Shown here: positions 1 through 7,241 of the stretch, one piece after another
Position numbering within the stretch: position 1 is the stretch's first letter
Layout of the letters: every line of letters starts with the position of its first letter
NCBI GenBank assembly: GCA_964650385.1
Contig: CAZYTP010000061.1
Span: 1-15,561 of the forward strand
Length of the DNA: 15,561 nt
DNA from: JAUSPI01 sp964650385
GTDB lineage: Bacteria; Desulfobacterota; Syntrophia; Syntrophales; JADFWA01
Reading direction: 5' to 3'
Notes under the pieces: model-generated
What the model saw: the letters and a program-made list of their open reading frames with translations, nothing else
What the model was told of the DNA's origin: nothing
Databases searched by the model: none
Translations under genes and position numbers: made by a program

Positions 1-39
1 TTGAAAGAAGCTCATAAAACAAAAGAGTCTGAAGCATGA
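1..39 (+). CDS. Possible C-terminal tail of an upstream gene (partial)
   Basis: Frame 1 is open from the window edge to a TGA at 37–39 and gives 12 charged residues (LKEAHKTKESEA). The other two forward frames hit stops within the first 18 bases, so if a gene enters the window on this strand it ends here, 26 bases before dxs. In related bacteria dxs commonly follows xseB and ispA, so one of those is the natural guess. Twelve residues are far too few to identify it, and it may be chance. Confidence 0.25.
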   Translation: MKEAHKTKESEA

Positions 40-65
40 AACTTTAAAACCTGGGGATTAACAGA

Positions 66-1952
66 GTGAACAGTAAAGAGAGCATATTAGAGAAAATTAA
101 TTTTCCTGAAGATATCAAAAAGCTTGAACTTGCGGAATTAAACGTCCTGGCAGGGGAAATCAGAGAAAAAATTATCGAAACGGTTTCCAAAAGCGGCGGG
201 CACTTAGCCTCGTCTCTCGGTGTCGTGGAACTGACGCTTGCGATCCACTATGTCTTTGATACCCCTAAGGATAAGCTTATATGGGATGTCGGGCACCAGT
301 CCTATGCCCATAAGATAATTACCGGCAGGAAAGACCGCTTTCACACCCTCCGTCAAAAAGGGGGGTTGAGCGGTTTTCCCAGAAGGGAAGAAAGCGACTA
401 TGACGTCTTCAATGTCGGTCACAGCAGTACATCTATATCCGCGGCCGCCGGTATCGCCGGGGGCAGATGTCTTAAAAATGAGAACTTCAAGGTGATTGCC
501 GTAATCGGCGATGGTTCAATGACTGCCGGGATGGCCTTTGAGGGATTGAACTGGACAGGAGGCAGCGATAAGGATCTTTTAATTATACTCAATGACAACG
601 AAATGTCCATTTCTCCGAATGTGGGCGCCATGTCGTCTTATTTGAACCGTGTCATGACCGGACAGCGCATCACGAAACTGAGAACAGATATCAAGGGCTT
701 TCTGAAGACGATACCCGGTATCGGGGATAAGATGCTGAAGTTCACAAAACAGGCAGAAGAATCGCTCAAGGCATTCTTCGTCCCCGGTGTCATCTTCGAG
801 GAACTCGGCTTCCAGTACGTAGGCCCCCTTGAAGGGCACAACCTTGATCACCTGATAAAAAATCTGGAAAACGTAAAGAAGCTCAACAGGCCTGTTCTTG
901 TTCACGTTATCACTAAAAAAGGTAAGGGATACAAGTTCGCGGAAGAGGACCCGGCGAGATTTCACGGTATCGGTCCTTTCGACATAACTACCGGAAAAAC
1001 CCTCGCGGACAGTAGTTCCGACCCGTCTTATACGGAAATCTTCGGAAAAACGATGGTAAAATTGGCCCGTGATGATTCAAGAATCGTGGCAATAACGGCT
1101 GCCATGACCCACGGGACGGGACTTGAGCAATTTTCAGAGGAGATGCCTGACAGGTTTTATGACGTCGGTATAGCGGAACAGCATGGAACTACATTTGCCG
1201 CCGGTCTCGCCACCGAGGGGTTTATACCGGTGGTAACGATCTATTCGACCTTCATGCAGAGGGCCTATGACCAGGTACTCCATGATATCTGTGCCCAGAA
1301 ACTACCGGTGGTTCTTGCCCTCGATCGGGGGGGATTCGTCGGAAAAGACGGTCCCACACATCACGGGCTGTTCGATTATTCCTATCTCAGATCGATCCCC
1401 AATATTGTCGTTATGGCCCCAAAAGATGAAAATGAATTCCAGCACATGCTAAAGACCGCCGTCGAGTGCGGATGCCCTGTATCGGTAAGATATCCCAGGG
1501 GAAAGGGGGTCGGTGTTTCCATTGACGATACGCCGAGGTCTCTTGAGATCGGAAAGGGCGAGGTTATGCTTGAGGGAAGCGACATCGCAATCGTAGCTAT
1601 AGGGTCTACCGTATGTTCTGCCGTTGCCGCCGCTAAAAATCTAAAAGGCGAAGGGATAAGTGCAATGGTCATCAATAGTCGTTTTGTAAAGCCCCTTGAC
1701 GAAAAACTGTTGTGCAATGTCGCTCAATCTATAAAGAAGGTCATTACTGTAGAGGAAAATGTCTTGATGGGGGGCTTCGGAAGCGCTGTCCTTGAGCTCT
1801 TTGAAAGAGCGGAGATATATGGTGTTACCGTAAAAAGACTTGGAATCAAGGATGAGTTTGCGGAACACGCGACTCAGACAGAATTGAGAAGCATGTACGG
1901 TATTGACGAGGACGGTATCACGAACACTGTCCGTAAGATGATGGGTAAATGA
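66..1952 (+). CDS. dxs: 1-deoxy-D-xylulose-5-phosphate synthase (DXS)
   Basis: This cytosolic thiamine-diphosphate enzyme condenses pyruvate with glyceraldehyde 3-phosphate to give DXP, the first and usually flux-controlling step of the MEP isoprenoid pathway. DXP also feeds thiamine and pyridoxal synthesis. At 628 aa it has the usual family length. Visible features are the N-terminal GGHLASSLG with His46, the ThDP/Mg motif starting GDG at 148–150 and closing with NDN at 176–178, and the transketolase-type GIAEQH at 368–373 whose Glu371 is the expected catalytic glutamate. A C-terminal transketolase domain follows. The start is GTG at 66, nine bases after a GGGG purine run at 53–56; the ribosome site is only fair. 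The stop overlaps the tlyA start by four bases (ATGA), so the two are probably translationally coupled. Identification is secure; the exact start slightly less so. Confidence 0.97.
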   Translation: MNSKESILEKINFPEDIKKLELAELNVLAGEIREKIIETVSKSGGHLASSLGVVELTLAIHYVFDTPKDKLIWDVGHQSYAHKIITGRKDRFHTLRQKGGLSGFPRREESDYDVFNVGHSSTSISAAAGIAGGRCLKNENFKVIAVIGDGSMTAGMAFEGLNWTGGSDKDLLIILNDNEMSISPNVGAMSSYLNRVMTGQRITKLRTDIKGFLKTIPGIGDKMLKFTKQAEESLKAFFVPGVIFEELGFQYVGPLEGHNLDHLIKNLENVKKLNRPVLVHVITKKGKGYKFAEEDPARFHGIGPFDITTGKTLADSSSDPSYTEIFGKTMVKLARDDSRIVAITAAMTHGTGLEQFSEEMPDRFYDVGIAEQHGTTFAAGLATEGFIPVVTIYSTFMQRAYDQVLHDICAQKLPVVLALDRGGFVGKDGPTHHGLFDYSYLRSIPNIVVMAPKDENEFQHMLKTAVECGCPVSVRYPRGKGVGVSIDDTPRSLEIGKGEVMLEGSDIAIVAIGSTVCSAVAAAKNLKGEGISAMVINSRFVKPLDEKLLCNVAQSIKKVITVEENVLMGGFGSAVLELFERAEIYGVTVKRLGIKDEFAEHATQTELRSMYGIDEDGITNTVRKMMGK

Positions 1953-2692
1953 ACCCTAAGACCTCCAAGATCAGATTAGACAGACTTCTCGTTGAGAGAG
2001 AAATTTCCCCGACACGTGAAAGGGCCAAGGCGCTTATCCTGTCCGGTACCGTCATCGTCGGGGAAAACAGGATTGACAAAGCGAGCACCCTCGTTCCCAT
2101 AAATGCCGCGATAAGAATAAAAGGGGAAGGTAACCCGTATGTCAGCAGGGGAGGCTTGAAACTCAAAGGAGCGCTAACCGAATTCGGCATTGATGTAGCA
2201 GGTTTTGCAGCCCTCGATATAGGAGCCTCAACAGGCGGTTTTACGGACTGCCTGCTTCAGAAAGGGGCGAGAAAGGTATATGCAGTTGATGTAGGGTACG
2301 GTCAGCTTGCCTGGAAGCTGAGAAACGATGAAAGGGTAGTTGTCTTCGAAAAGACAAATATACGCTATTTTTCCGGCGACGGGATAGACGACGAGATAGA
2401 TATAGCAACCATAGATGCCTCCTTCATTTCCCTCAAGCTGGTTATTCCGGCCGCGATCAAACTTATAAAGAAAGACGCCATCATTCTTGCCCTCATCAAA
2501 CCGCAATTTGAGGCAGGGAGGGGAGAGGTAGGAAAAAAGGGTGTGGTAAAAGACCCCGATATACATAAAAGAGTTGTCGATGAAATTGATGAGTTTTGCC
2601 AGGAATTGGGGCTCGACGTACTGGGAACATGTGAGTCTTCCCTTTTAGGCCCTGCCGGCAATAAAGAATTTTTTATATACGTCAAAGGGTAA
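1949..2692 (+). CDS. tlyA: TlyA-family rRNA 2'-O-methyltransferase
   Basis: This 247-aa protein combines an N-terminal S4 RNA-binding domain (about residues 7–60) with a FtsJ-like Rossmann methyltransferase domain. Family members 2'-O-methylate cytidines in 16S and/or 23S rRNA using SAM. The SAM-binding segment DIGASTGGFTDCLLQ lies at 90–104. A full K-D-K-E tetrad typical of 2'-O-methyltransferases can be placed at Lys71 (in SRGGLKL), Asp156 (IDAS), Lys184 (LIKPQF) and Glu240 (GNKE). Its spacing matches that of the mycobacterial protein. It overlaps dxs by four bases and is followed nine bases later by the ispH fusion, so it sits inside an isoprenoid operon. A dxs–tlyA neighbourhood is common in bacteria and does not by itself imply a role in isoprenoid synthesis. 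Some relatives are annotated as haemolysins, which is probably historical. Confidence 0.93.
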   Translation: MNPKTSKIRLDRLLVEREISPTRERAKALILSGTVIVGENRIDKASTLVPINAAIRIKGEGNPYVSRGGLKLKGALTEFGIDVAGFAALDIGASTGGFTDCLLQKGARKVYAVDVGYGQLAWKLRNDERVVVFEKTNIRYFSGDGIDDEIDIATIDASFISLKLVIPAAIKLIKKDAIILALIKPQFEAGRGEVGKKGVVKDPDIHKRVVDEIDEFCQELGLDVLGTCESSLLGPAGNKEFFIYVKG

Positions 2693-2701
2693 AGCGAAAA
2701 G

Positions 2702-4426
2702 ATGGGCGTAAACCTGGCCAAGACAGCGGGGTTTTGCATGGGAGTGAAGAGAGCGGTCGATATGGTTCTCGACGTTGCCCAGCGTAAAGATACCGGAAAG
2801 ATCTATACCTACGGCCCCCTCATACATAATCCACAAACAGTTGAAATTCTTAAAAAGAGGGGAATACTTCCGGTAGATAATGTCGATGAAATCGAAGAAG
2901 GAACAATTATAATCAGGGCTCACGGGATATCGCCCCTCGAAAGAAAAAAGATTAAAGAAAAGAATGTAAAGATAGTTGATGTCACCTGCCCCAAGGTGGC
3001 ACGCGTACAGGCGATAATCAAAAAACATGCATCCCTGGGTTATGCTGTTCTGATTGTGGGAGACAATGGACATCCCGAAGTTGACGGTCTGCTCGGGTAC
3101 TCTGACGGAAAGGGGATCGTAATAGAAAACAGGGATGAGGTTGATACCCTCCCCGAGCTTGAGAAGATCTGCGTTGTCGCTCAGACAACTCAGAGCACGA
3201 AGGAATACGGGTATATAATTGACAGGGTTAGACAACGATTCCCACAGGTTAAGGTCTTTGATACCATATGTGATTCCACTGAAAAGAGACAGGCCGAGGT
3301 TGAGAAATTGTCCTCCGAAATGGATGCTATGCTTGTTGTGGGGGGAAAGAATAGCGCTAACACCAAGAGATTGGCCACTATGTCGGAACTGCAGGGGACT
3401 CCCACATTTCACATTGAAACGGCAGATGAACTGAAGAATATAAACATAGACAGGTACAATGAAATCGGCATCTCTGCCGGGGCATCGACACCAAACTGGA
3501 CAATCGAAGAGGTCGTCGATTACATTACAAGTTTTCAGGAAGAGAAGAAAAAGGGGAAAGCAGGCAGGTTACTGAAATTCTGGACATTCGCCGTTATTAC
3601 GGACAGCTATTCCGCCGTGGGCGCCGGATGTTTGTCTCTGGCGAGCATTCTCCTACAGGGATTACACGTCAATATTCTGAATATACTGACGGCATCCTTT
3701 TATGTCTATTCGATGCATGCGGTCAATAGATTCACCGACAGGAAACACATCGGCATAATAAGCTCATTCAGGGAAGATTCCTATCTGAAACACGATACGA
3801 TGTACGCTACCATTGCAATTCTATCCCTGCTTGCCGCCCTGACCCTCTCCTTTGTTGTCGGTGTCGCCCCATTTTTACTTCTGCTTTCGATTTCCTCTTT
3901 CGGCGTCCTTTACAACGCTAAGATATTGCCGCGAAACTGGCGTTTCAGGAGATTGAGAGACCTGCCAGGCTCTAAAAATGTTTCTGTGGCCACGGCATGG
4001 GCAATCGTAGTAGCAGTGCTCCCACAGGTAGAAATAAGTATGAGTATAACCCTCTCAATGATACTGGCTTTTCTCTTCACCTTTGCCGTGGTCTTCGTTA
4101 GATCGGCCCTGTCCGACACGATCGACATTCAGAGTGACAGGCTTATCGGGAGGGAGACGATCCCTGTCGTAATAGGAGAGGAAAACACACAAAAGCTTTT
4201 AAAGGGTATCTCGGTCATTACAGCCGCAATCCTTATAATTGCAAGTCCCGCAGGATGGACTTCCTCTTTGAGTTTTGCCCTCCTGGCCTGTGTGTTTTAT
4301 ATGTGGATTTGTTTCAAACTTTGTGATAGAAGAGCGACGTTTTCGGGTGTTGTTCTGGAAGGTCTCCTGGAAACAAATTATATAATCGCCGGCTTGATGA
4401 CTTTTCTGTGGCTCGTTTTCGTGTAA
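2702..4426 (+). CDS. ispH: IspH (HMBPP reductase) fused to a UbiA-like prenyltransferase domain
   Basis: The single uninterrupted 574-aa frame holds two domains. Residues 1–278 are IspH, which reduces HMBPP to IPP and DMAPP, the last MEP step. The [4Fe-4S] cysteines Cys12, Cys96 and Cys190 are present, as are His43, His74, His124, the proton-relay Glu126 (GHPE) and the S218-x-N220/Ser262 diphosphate contacts. A Lys/Glu-rich linker (about 279–289) leads to about eight hydrophobic segments (roughly 300–574) resembling UbiA-type membrane prenyltransferases. The second Asp motif is good (Asp472, Asp475, Asp479, then RLIGRETIPVVIG). The first is incomplete: NRFTDRKHI at 342–350 keeps Asn342 and Asp346 but has Ile350 where the last Asp is expected. 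The start is ATG 2702, with AAAGGG about 12 bases upstream. The IspH half is certain. For the UbiA half the acceptor is unknown (quinone precursor, lipid or other) and activity is not assured. Confidence 0.93.
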   Translation: MGVNLAKTAGFCMGVKRAVDMVLDVAQRKDTGKIYTYGPLIHNPQTVEILKKRGILPVDNVDEIEEGTIIIRAHGISPLERKKIKEKNVKIVDVTCPKVARVQAIIKKHASLGYAVLIVGDNGHPEVDGLLGYSDGKGIVIENRDEVDTLPELEKICVVAQTTQSTKEYGYIIDRVRQRFPQVKVFDTICDSTEKRQAEVEKLSSEMDAMLVVGGKNSANTKRLATMSELQGTPTFHIETADELKNINIDRYNEIGISAGASTPNWTIEEVVDYITSFQEEKKKGKAGRLLKFWTFAVITDSYSAVGAGCLSLASILLQGLHVNILNILTASFYVYSMHAVNRFTDRKHIGIISSFREDSYLKHDTMYATIAILSLLAALTLSFVVGVAPFLLLLSISSFGVLYNAKILPRNWRFRRLRDLPGSKNVSVATAWAIVVAVLPQVEISMSITLSMILAFLFTFAVVFVRSALSDTIDIQSDRLIGRETIPVVIGEENTQKLLKGISVITAAILIIASPAGWTSSLSFALLACVFYMWICFKLCDRRATFSGVVLEGLLETNYIIAGLMTFLWLVFV

Positions 4427-4464
4427 GCGTTCGTCTCTGAGCTGCCGGCTTTTCAGTAAAACGA

Positions 4465-4470
4465 AGGAGG
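4465..4470 (+). promoter_or_regulatory. Ribosome binding site of the lipoprotein gene
   Basis: A perfect AGGAGG lies 11 bases before ATG 4482. It supports that start and suggests strong independent translation rather than coupling to the ispH fusion, whose stop is 55 bases upstream. Confidence 0.75.
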
Positions 4471-4481
4471 GAAATAAATTT

Positions 4482-5072
4482 ATGGTCAGAAAAACACTGA
4501 TACGTTCTTTTTTGATCTTGTCTGTCATGATTCTCTTTGGTTGCGGCGGCATCCGTTATTCCCAGGTTGCTCCTAACGCAAAGGATTTCCATCCAAAAAA
4601 AATAGGTGTGCTTCCCGTTGACGTCGGACCCTTCGAAGAAGCAAGGGGTGTTATTGATCAGATTATTGCCGGTGCCCTGGTTAATACGGGATGGTTTTCC
4701 GACGTTGTGACATCTGAAGCGATTAATAACCGGATGCAATCAGATGATGAGCTGCGGAAAACTGTTTCTGATTATATCGCCAAACTTAAAACCGTTAATT
4801 TTTCCGATGCTGACCTGAGTATGAAGATCGGTGAAGTATACGACATCGATGCCTTCCTTATCGTTAATGTAAACTACTGGCACTACACGGTGGAAGGTGA
4901 AGATAAGGTTGCCAAGGTTGGCCTGGGGCTAAAGTTGGTGGAGGCAGTTACAGGGGATATAATCTGGAAGGCAGGCCATCATGTGGCAGAAGATTACTGG
5001 CTTATAAAACCCGATCTTTCCGATGTGGCAGTCGGCCTTATAAAAGACATGCTCAATCATATGCCTCATTAA
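4482..5072 (+). CDS. Small lipoprotein, GNA1162/DUF799-like
   Basis: This is a 196-aa protein with a classical lipoprotein signal: basic MVRK, a hydrophobic stretch, then the lipobox LFGC with the acylated cysteine at position 21. The following residues are GGIR, with no aspartate at +2, so outer-membrane sorting is plausible. The mature part (KIGVLPVDVGPFEEA, then VYDIDAFLIVNVNYWHY and a C-terminal GDIIWKAGHHVAEDYW) resembles periplasmic lipoproteins of the GNA1162/DUF799 group, related to CsgG/TolB-N-like alpha/beta folds. I recognise this from general pattern only, and no enzymatic motif is visible. Translation starts from a strong AGGAGG site. The gene sits between the isoprenoid operon and a ferredoxin gene and has no evident functional link to either. 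A stem-loop follows its stop. Confidence 0.7.
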   Translation: MVRKTLIRSFLILSVMILFGCGGIRYSQVAPNAKDFHPKKIGVLPVDVGPFEEARGVIDQIIAGALVNTGWFSDVVTSEAINNRMQSDDELRKTVSDYIAKLKTVNFSDADLSMKIGEVYDIDAFLIVNVNYWHYTVEGEDKVAKVGLGLKLVEAVTGDIIWKAGHHVAEDYWLIKPDLSDVAVGLIKDMLNHMPH

Positions 5073-5094
5073 CACCAACGATAAACAGAAAATC

Positions 5095-5121
5095 ATGCCA
5101 GAACGAGGGATCGCCTGGCAT
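5095..5121 (+). terminator. Stem-loop between the lipoprotein and ferredoxin genes
   Basis: ATGCCAG at 5095–5101 pairs perfectly with CTGGCAT at 5115–5121. An inner CGA/TCG pair (5104–5106 with 5111–5113) closes a GGGA tetraloop. It begins 22 bases after the lipoprotein stop and has no U-run after it, so it is either a weak or Rho-assisted terminator or an mRNA-stabilising or processing hairpin ahead of the ferredoxin. Confidence 0.45.
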
Positions 5122-5149
5122 AAATGAATAAAAGTGGAGGATAAAAAAG

Positions 5150-5329
5150 ATGGCTTATGTGATTACTGACGAATGTATCGCTTGTGGTGCCTGTGAGGAG
5201 GAATGTCCTGTAGAAGCGATTAGTGAGGGAGAGGATAAATATATAATTAACCCGGATCTCTGTACCGAATGCGGTGCCTGTGCTGATCTATGCCCTGTGG
5301 AGGCAATTGTACCCGAAGAGGAAAAATAG
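5150..5329 (+). CDS. 2[4Fe-4S] bacterial-type ferredoxin
   Basis: This 59-aa cytosolic electron carrier starts at ATG 5150, nine bases after a clean GGAGG (5136–5140), and ends at TAG 5327–5329. It carries two CxxCxxCxxxCP motifs: Cys9/12/15/19-Pro20 and Cys38/41/44/48-Pro49. That is the clostridial-type pattern expected to bind two [4Fe-4S] clusters. The protein is acidic, as low-potential ferredoxins usually are. Both motifs start with the same C-x-x-C-G-A-C core, reflecting the internal duplication of the family. It lies downstream of the IspH fusion and the lipoprotein. IspH needs two electrons per turnover from a ferredoxin or flavodoxin, so a role as its donor is possible but only inferred. 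Such ferredoxins also serve many anaerobic oxidoreductases. Confidence 0.93.
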   Translation: MAYVITDECIACGACEEECPVEAISEGEDKYIINPDLCTECGACADLCPVEAIVPEEEK

Positions 5330-5331
5330 CA

Positions 5332-5475
5332 GACATATTACAGTTCACTAAGGCCAATGAACTGATCTGGAAAGATTCAGGCTATCAATTAAAAAGCAAT
5401 AGATACGGTTTACGATAAATCCCCGGAAAAGACTGGCGTAAGGCTGATTTCTATGAACTTTTACAAGGTTTCTGT
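5332..5475 (+). pseudogene. Possible gene remnant read in frame into tmk, interrupted by one stop
   Basis: The spacer between ferredoxin and tmk, read in the tmk frame, is open apart from a single TAA at 5416–5418. The pieces have a protein-like composition with aromatic and charged residues, for example KANELIWKDSGYQLK before the stop and DWRKADFYELLQGF after it. This could be the decayed end of a lost gene or chance. The run is under 50 codons, where one stop instead of about two is not statistically strong. I do not recognise the sequence. The tmk ATG lacks a good ribosome site, which adds some interest to this tract. Confidence 0.2.
5341..5364 (+). terminator. Stem-loop after the ferredoxin gene
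   Basis: CAGTTCA (5341–5347) and TGAACTG (5358–5364) form a perfect 7-bp stem with a 10-base loop, starting 12 bases after the ferredoxin stop. There is no following U-tract, so this is not a canonical intrinsic terminator. It may mark or protect the 3' end of the short ferredoxin message. Confidence 0.35.
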
Positions 5476-6123
5476 ATGGGATTTTTTATAACTTTTGAAG
5501 GAATCGAGGGCTGTGGGAAGACCACCCAGATCAAAATGGGAGGGGAATATCTGAGTAGCAAAAATATTCCCTTTATCATAACCGAAGAGCCAGGTGGAAT
5601 CCCTCTCGGCCTGGAGATCAGGAAAATCCTTTTAAATGAATCTTCTTTTGCAATATGTGCGGAATCGGAGGTTTTCCTGTTTTCTGCGGCCAGGGCTCAA
5701 CATGTAAGAGATGTTATTCTACCCACCCTTAAAGAGAAAAAAATTGTTTTGTGTGATCGTTTCTCCGATGCCACCATCGCTTACCAGGGATTTGGGCGAG
5801 GGTTGGATGTACCTTTCATACAGAAGATAAATGAAACTTCAACCGGCCGACTTAAGCCGGACATGACACTCCTCTTCGATACCCCTGTAGAGGTCGGGCT
5901 TAAAAGAGCCATGAAAAGGATATCCCGCCTTGAAGGCGTCTCCAGGGAGGACCGCTTTGAGAGGGAAGCGCTAAATTTTCACGAGAAAGTCAGGGAGGGA
6001 TATCTTTCCCTCGCCAGAAATGAACCTGAAAGATTCAGAATAATAGACGGCACAAAGAGCATCGACGAAGTGCATCGAGAGGTCTGTTCCCATATATCAG
6101 CCCTGATAGATGGACGCGGGTAA
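5476..6123 (+). CDS. tmk: Thymidylate kinase
   Basis: This cytosolic enzyme phosphorylates dTMP to dTDP with ATP, an essential step for dTTP supply. At 215 aa it has normal length. The P-loop EGIEGCGKTTQ occupies 8–18, with Lys15 and Thr16. TEEPGG at 36–41 corresponds to the usual T-R-E-P-G-G dTMP-binding segment with Glu in place of Arg. The DRF motif (Asp94, Arg95) and the following YQG-GRG are intact. A basic LID region lies around 143–160 (RAMKRISR then REDRFE). The start is ATG 5476, giving the expected MGFFITFEG N-terminus, though only a weak AAGG precedes it. The gene ends 4 bases before the preferred start of holB, consistent with one transcript. A tmk–holB pairing is widespread in bacteria. 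Confidence 0.96.
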   Translation: MGFFITFEGIEGCGKTTQIKMGGEYLSSKNIPFIITEEPGGIPLGLEIRKILLNESSFAICAESEVFLFSAARAQHVRDVILPTLKEKKIVLCDRFSDATIAYQGFGRGLDVPFIQKINETSTGRLKPDMTLLFDTPVEVGLKRAMKRISRLEGVSREDRFEREALNFHEKVREGYLSLARNEPERFRIIDGTKSIDEVHREVCSHISALIDGRG

Positions 6124-6127
6124 ATGC

Positions 6128-7120
6128 ATGTCCTTCAAAGATATTTATGGTCAGGATAAACAGATAGCCATCCTTAAAAGCGCCATTGAAAGCGGGCGCG
6201 TCCCCCATTCTTACCTTTTTTACGGAGTAAAGGGCGTAGGAAAAAAAACGACCGCGGAGATTTTTGCTAAAGCCTTGAACTGTTTGGAAGGGGAACCCGA
6301 TTCATGCGACAGGTGCTCATCCTGCCTTAAAATAGACCACAAAAATCATCCCGACGTCATAACCATCAAACCCGAAGGAAATTTCATAAAGATAGCTGCC
6401 ATAAGAGATCTCCAAAACCAGATAAAATTCAGGCCACTTGAAGGGAGCAAACGGGTCTTCATAATAGTCGACGCTGACAGAATGAACAGCGTTTCTGCCA
6501 ACTCTCTTCTTAAAACGCTTGAGGAACCATCTCCCTCAAATATCTTGATATTGATTACGGCCCGCCACTACCTGCTCCCAGCGACCGTACTCTCCCGATG
6601 CCAGCAGCTCAGATTCAATCCGATACAAAGGGAGACGGTTGCCTCATTTCTGGAAGAAAAACTGGCTCTCGACAGGGAATCTGCCCTTTTACTTGCTTCG
6701 TCATCCGGTGGAAGTATAGGAAAGGCCCTGGAAATGAATAAGGATTCATACTTGACATTCAAAAATGAGATAATCGAAAACATCTCCACCGGTAATATAG
6801 AAGATTCACTAAAGCTTATATCTTTCATGGAGAGCTTCGGAAAAAACAGGAAGGGAATTACAGAGAAGCTTGAAATATTGAAATCCTGGTATAGAGACAT
6901 ACTTGTATACAAGGAAACGGGTGAAACGGAAACCCTTATCCATCAAGATTGCATTGAAATAATAAAAAGCTTTGGGAAAAAGATGGCTGGATCGGATATT
7001 TTAAAAAGCATAAAAACGATAACTCATGCTCATAGGGCTATAGAGCAGAATGCCAATAAAGAGTTGACTTTAGAGTGGATGCTATTTAAACTTGCAGAAA
7101 TTATAACTGCCCGGGCATGA
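6128..7120 (+). CDS. holB: DNA polymerase III delta' subunit (clamp loader)
   Basis: The 330-aa protein is an AAA+ clamp-loader subunit, part of the complex that opens and places the beta clamp on DNA. MSFKDIYGQ at the N-terminus is the family hallmark and decides the start at ATG 6128; an in-frame ATG at 6110 would add six residues and overlap tmk. The Walker A region GVKGVGKKTT (33–42) has Lys40 where Ser or Thr is required, typical of non-hydrolysing delta' rather than the tau/gamma ATPase. A zinc-module cysteine set is present (Cys52, Cys60, Cys63, Cys66). LLKTLEEPS is at 128–136 and the SRC arginine-finger motif at 156–158. The length is far short of DnaX. The C-terminal part is all-helical and divergent, as is usual. 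It lies directly behind tmk. Confidence 0.92.
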   Translation: MSFKDIYGQDKQIAILKSAIESGRVPHSYLFYGVKGVGKKTTAEIFAKALNCLEGEPDSCDRCSSCLKIDHKNHPDVITIKPEGNFIKIAAIRDLQNQIKFRPLEGSKRVFIIVDADRMNSVSANSLLKTLEEPSPSNILILITARHYLLPATVLSRCQQLRFNPIQRETVASFLEEKLALDRESALLLASSSGGSIGKALEMNKDSYLTFKNEIIENISTGNIEDSLKLISFMESFGKNRKGITEKLEILKSWYRDILVYKETGETETLIHQDCIEIIKSFGKKMAGSDILKSIKTITHAHRAIEQNANKELTLEWMLFKLAEIITARA

Positions 7121-7184
7121 GCAGTCATGGTAAATAAGCAAAACCTTTGAAAAAGTCTTATACATCAAGATTTACACGTTGTGA

Positions 7185-7203
7185 AATCCATCCCCGGTGG
7201 ATT
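7185..7203 (+). repeat. Short inverted repeat in the holB–ricT spacer
   Basis: AATCCA (7185–7190) and TGGATT (7198–7203) form a 6-bp stem around a seven-base C/G-rich loop, ending two bases before the much stronger hairpin at 7205. Together they make a tandem of structures in this 183-base spacer. No open frame of substance is present in the spacer. Confidence 0.35.
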
Positions 7204-7204
7204 C

Positions 7205-7235
7205 AGAGGCGTTTGCAGGTTTTGCAAACGTCTCT
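7205..7235 (+). terminator. Strong 13-bp hairpin between holB and ricT
   Basis: The arms 7205–7217 and 7223–7235 (core GCGTTTGCA / TGCAAACGT) pair over 13 positions with one G•U and a five-base loop GGTTT. This is the strongest stem in the tmk–ricT region. The bases after it (AAACTTTGTACTTT) are only moderately T-rich, so it could end the tmk–holB transcript, stabilise its 3' end, or be part of a small repeat element. A 10-base direct repeat TGTACTTTAG follows at 7242–7251 and 7267–7276. Confidence 0.5.
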
Positions 7236-7241
7236 AAACTT

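Noticed and set aside
204..965. Minus-strand open frames inside dxs and similar ones inside other genes
   Set aside because: They lie wholly within well-supported genes, have no recognisable protein pattern and no ribosome sites.
3530..3590. Frameshift or missed stop joining two separate genes, ispH and ubiA
   Set aside because: The frame is continuous through a charged linker with no stop, and no ribosome site plus start codon suggests a second gene starting here. Read as a true fusion, subject to sequence accuracy.
6110..6127. Earlier start for holB overlapping tmk
   Set aside because: The six extra residues do not belong to the family, whose N-terminus begins at MSFKDIYGQ. Neither start has a strong ribosome site, so the family match decides.
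6128..7120. Could be dnaX (tau/gamma) rather than holB
   Set aside because: The protein is 330 aa, lacks DnaX C-terminal domains and has Lys in place of Ser/Thr in Walker A, all pointing to delta'.
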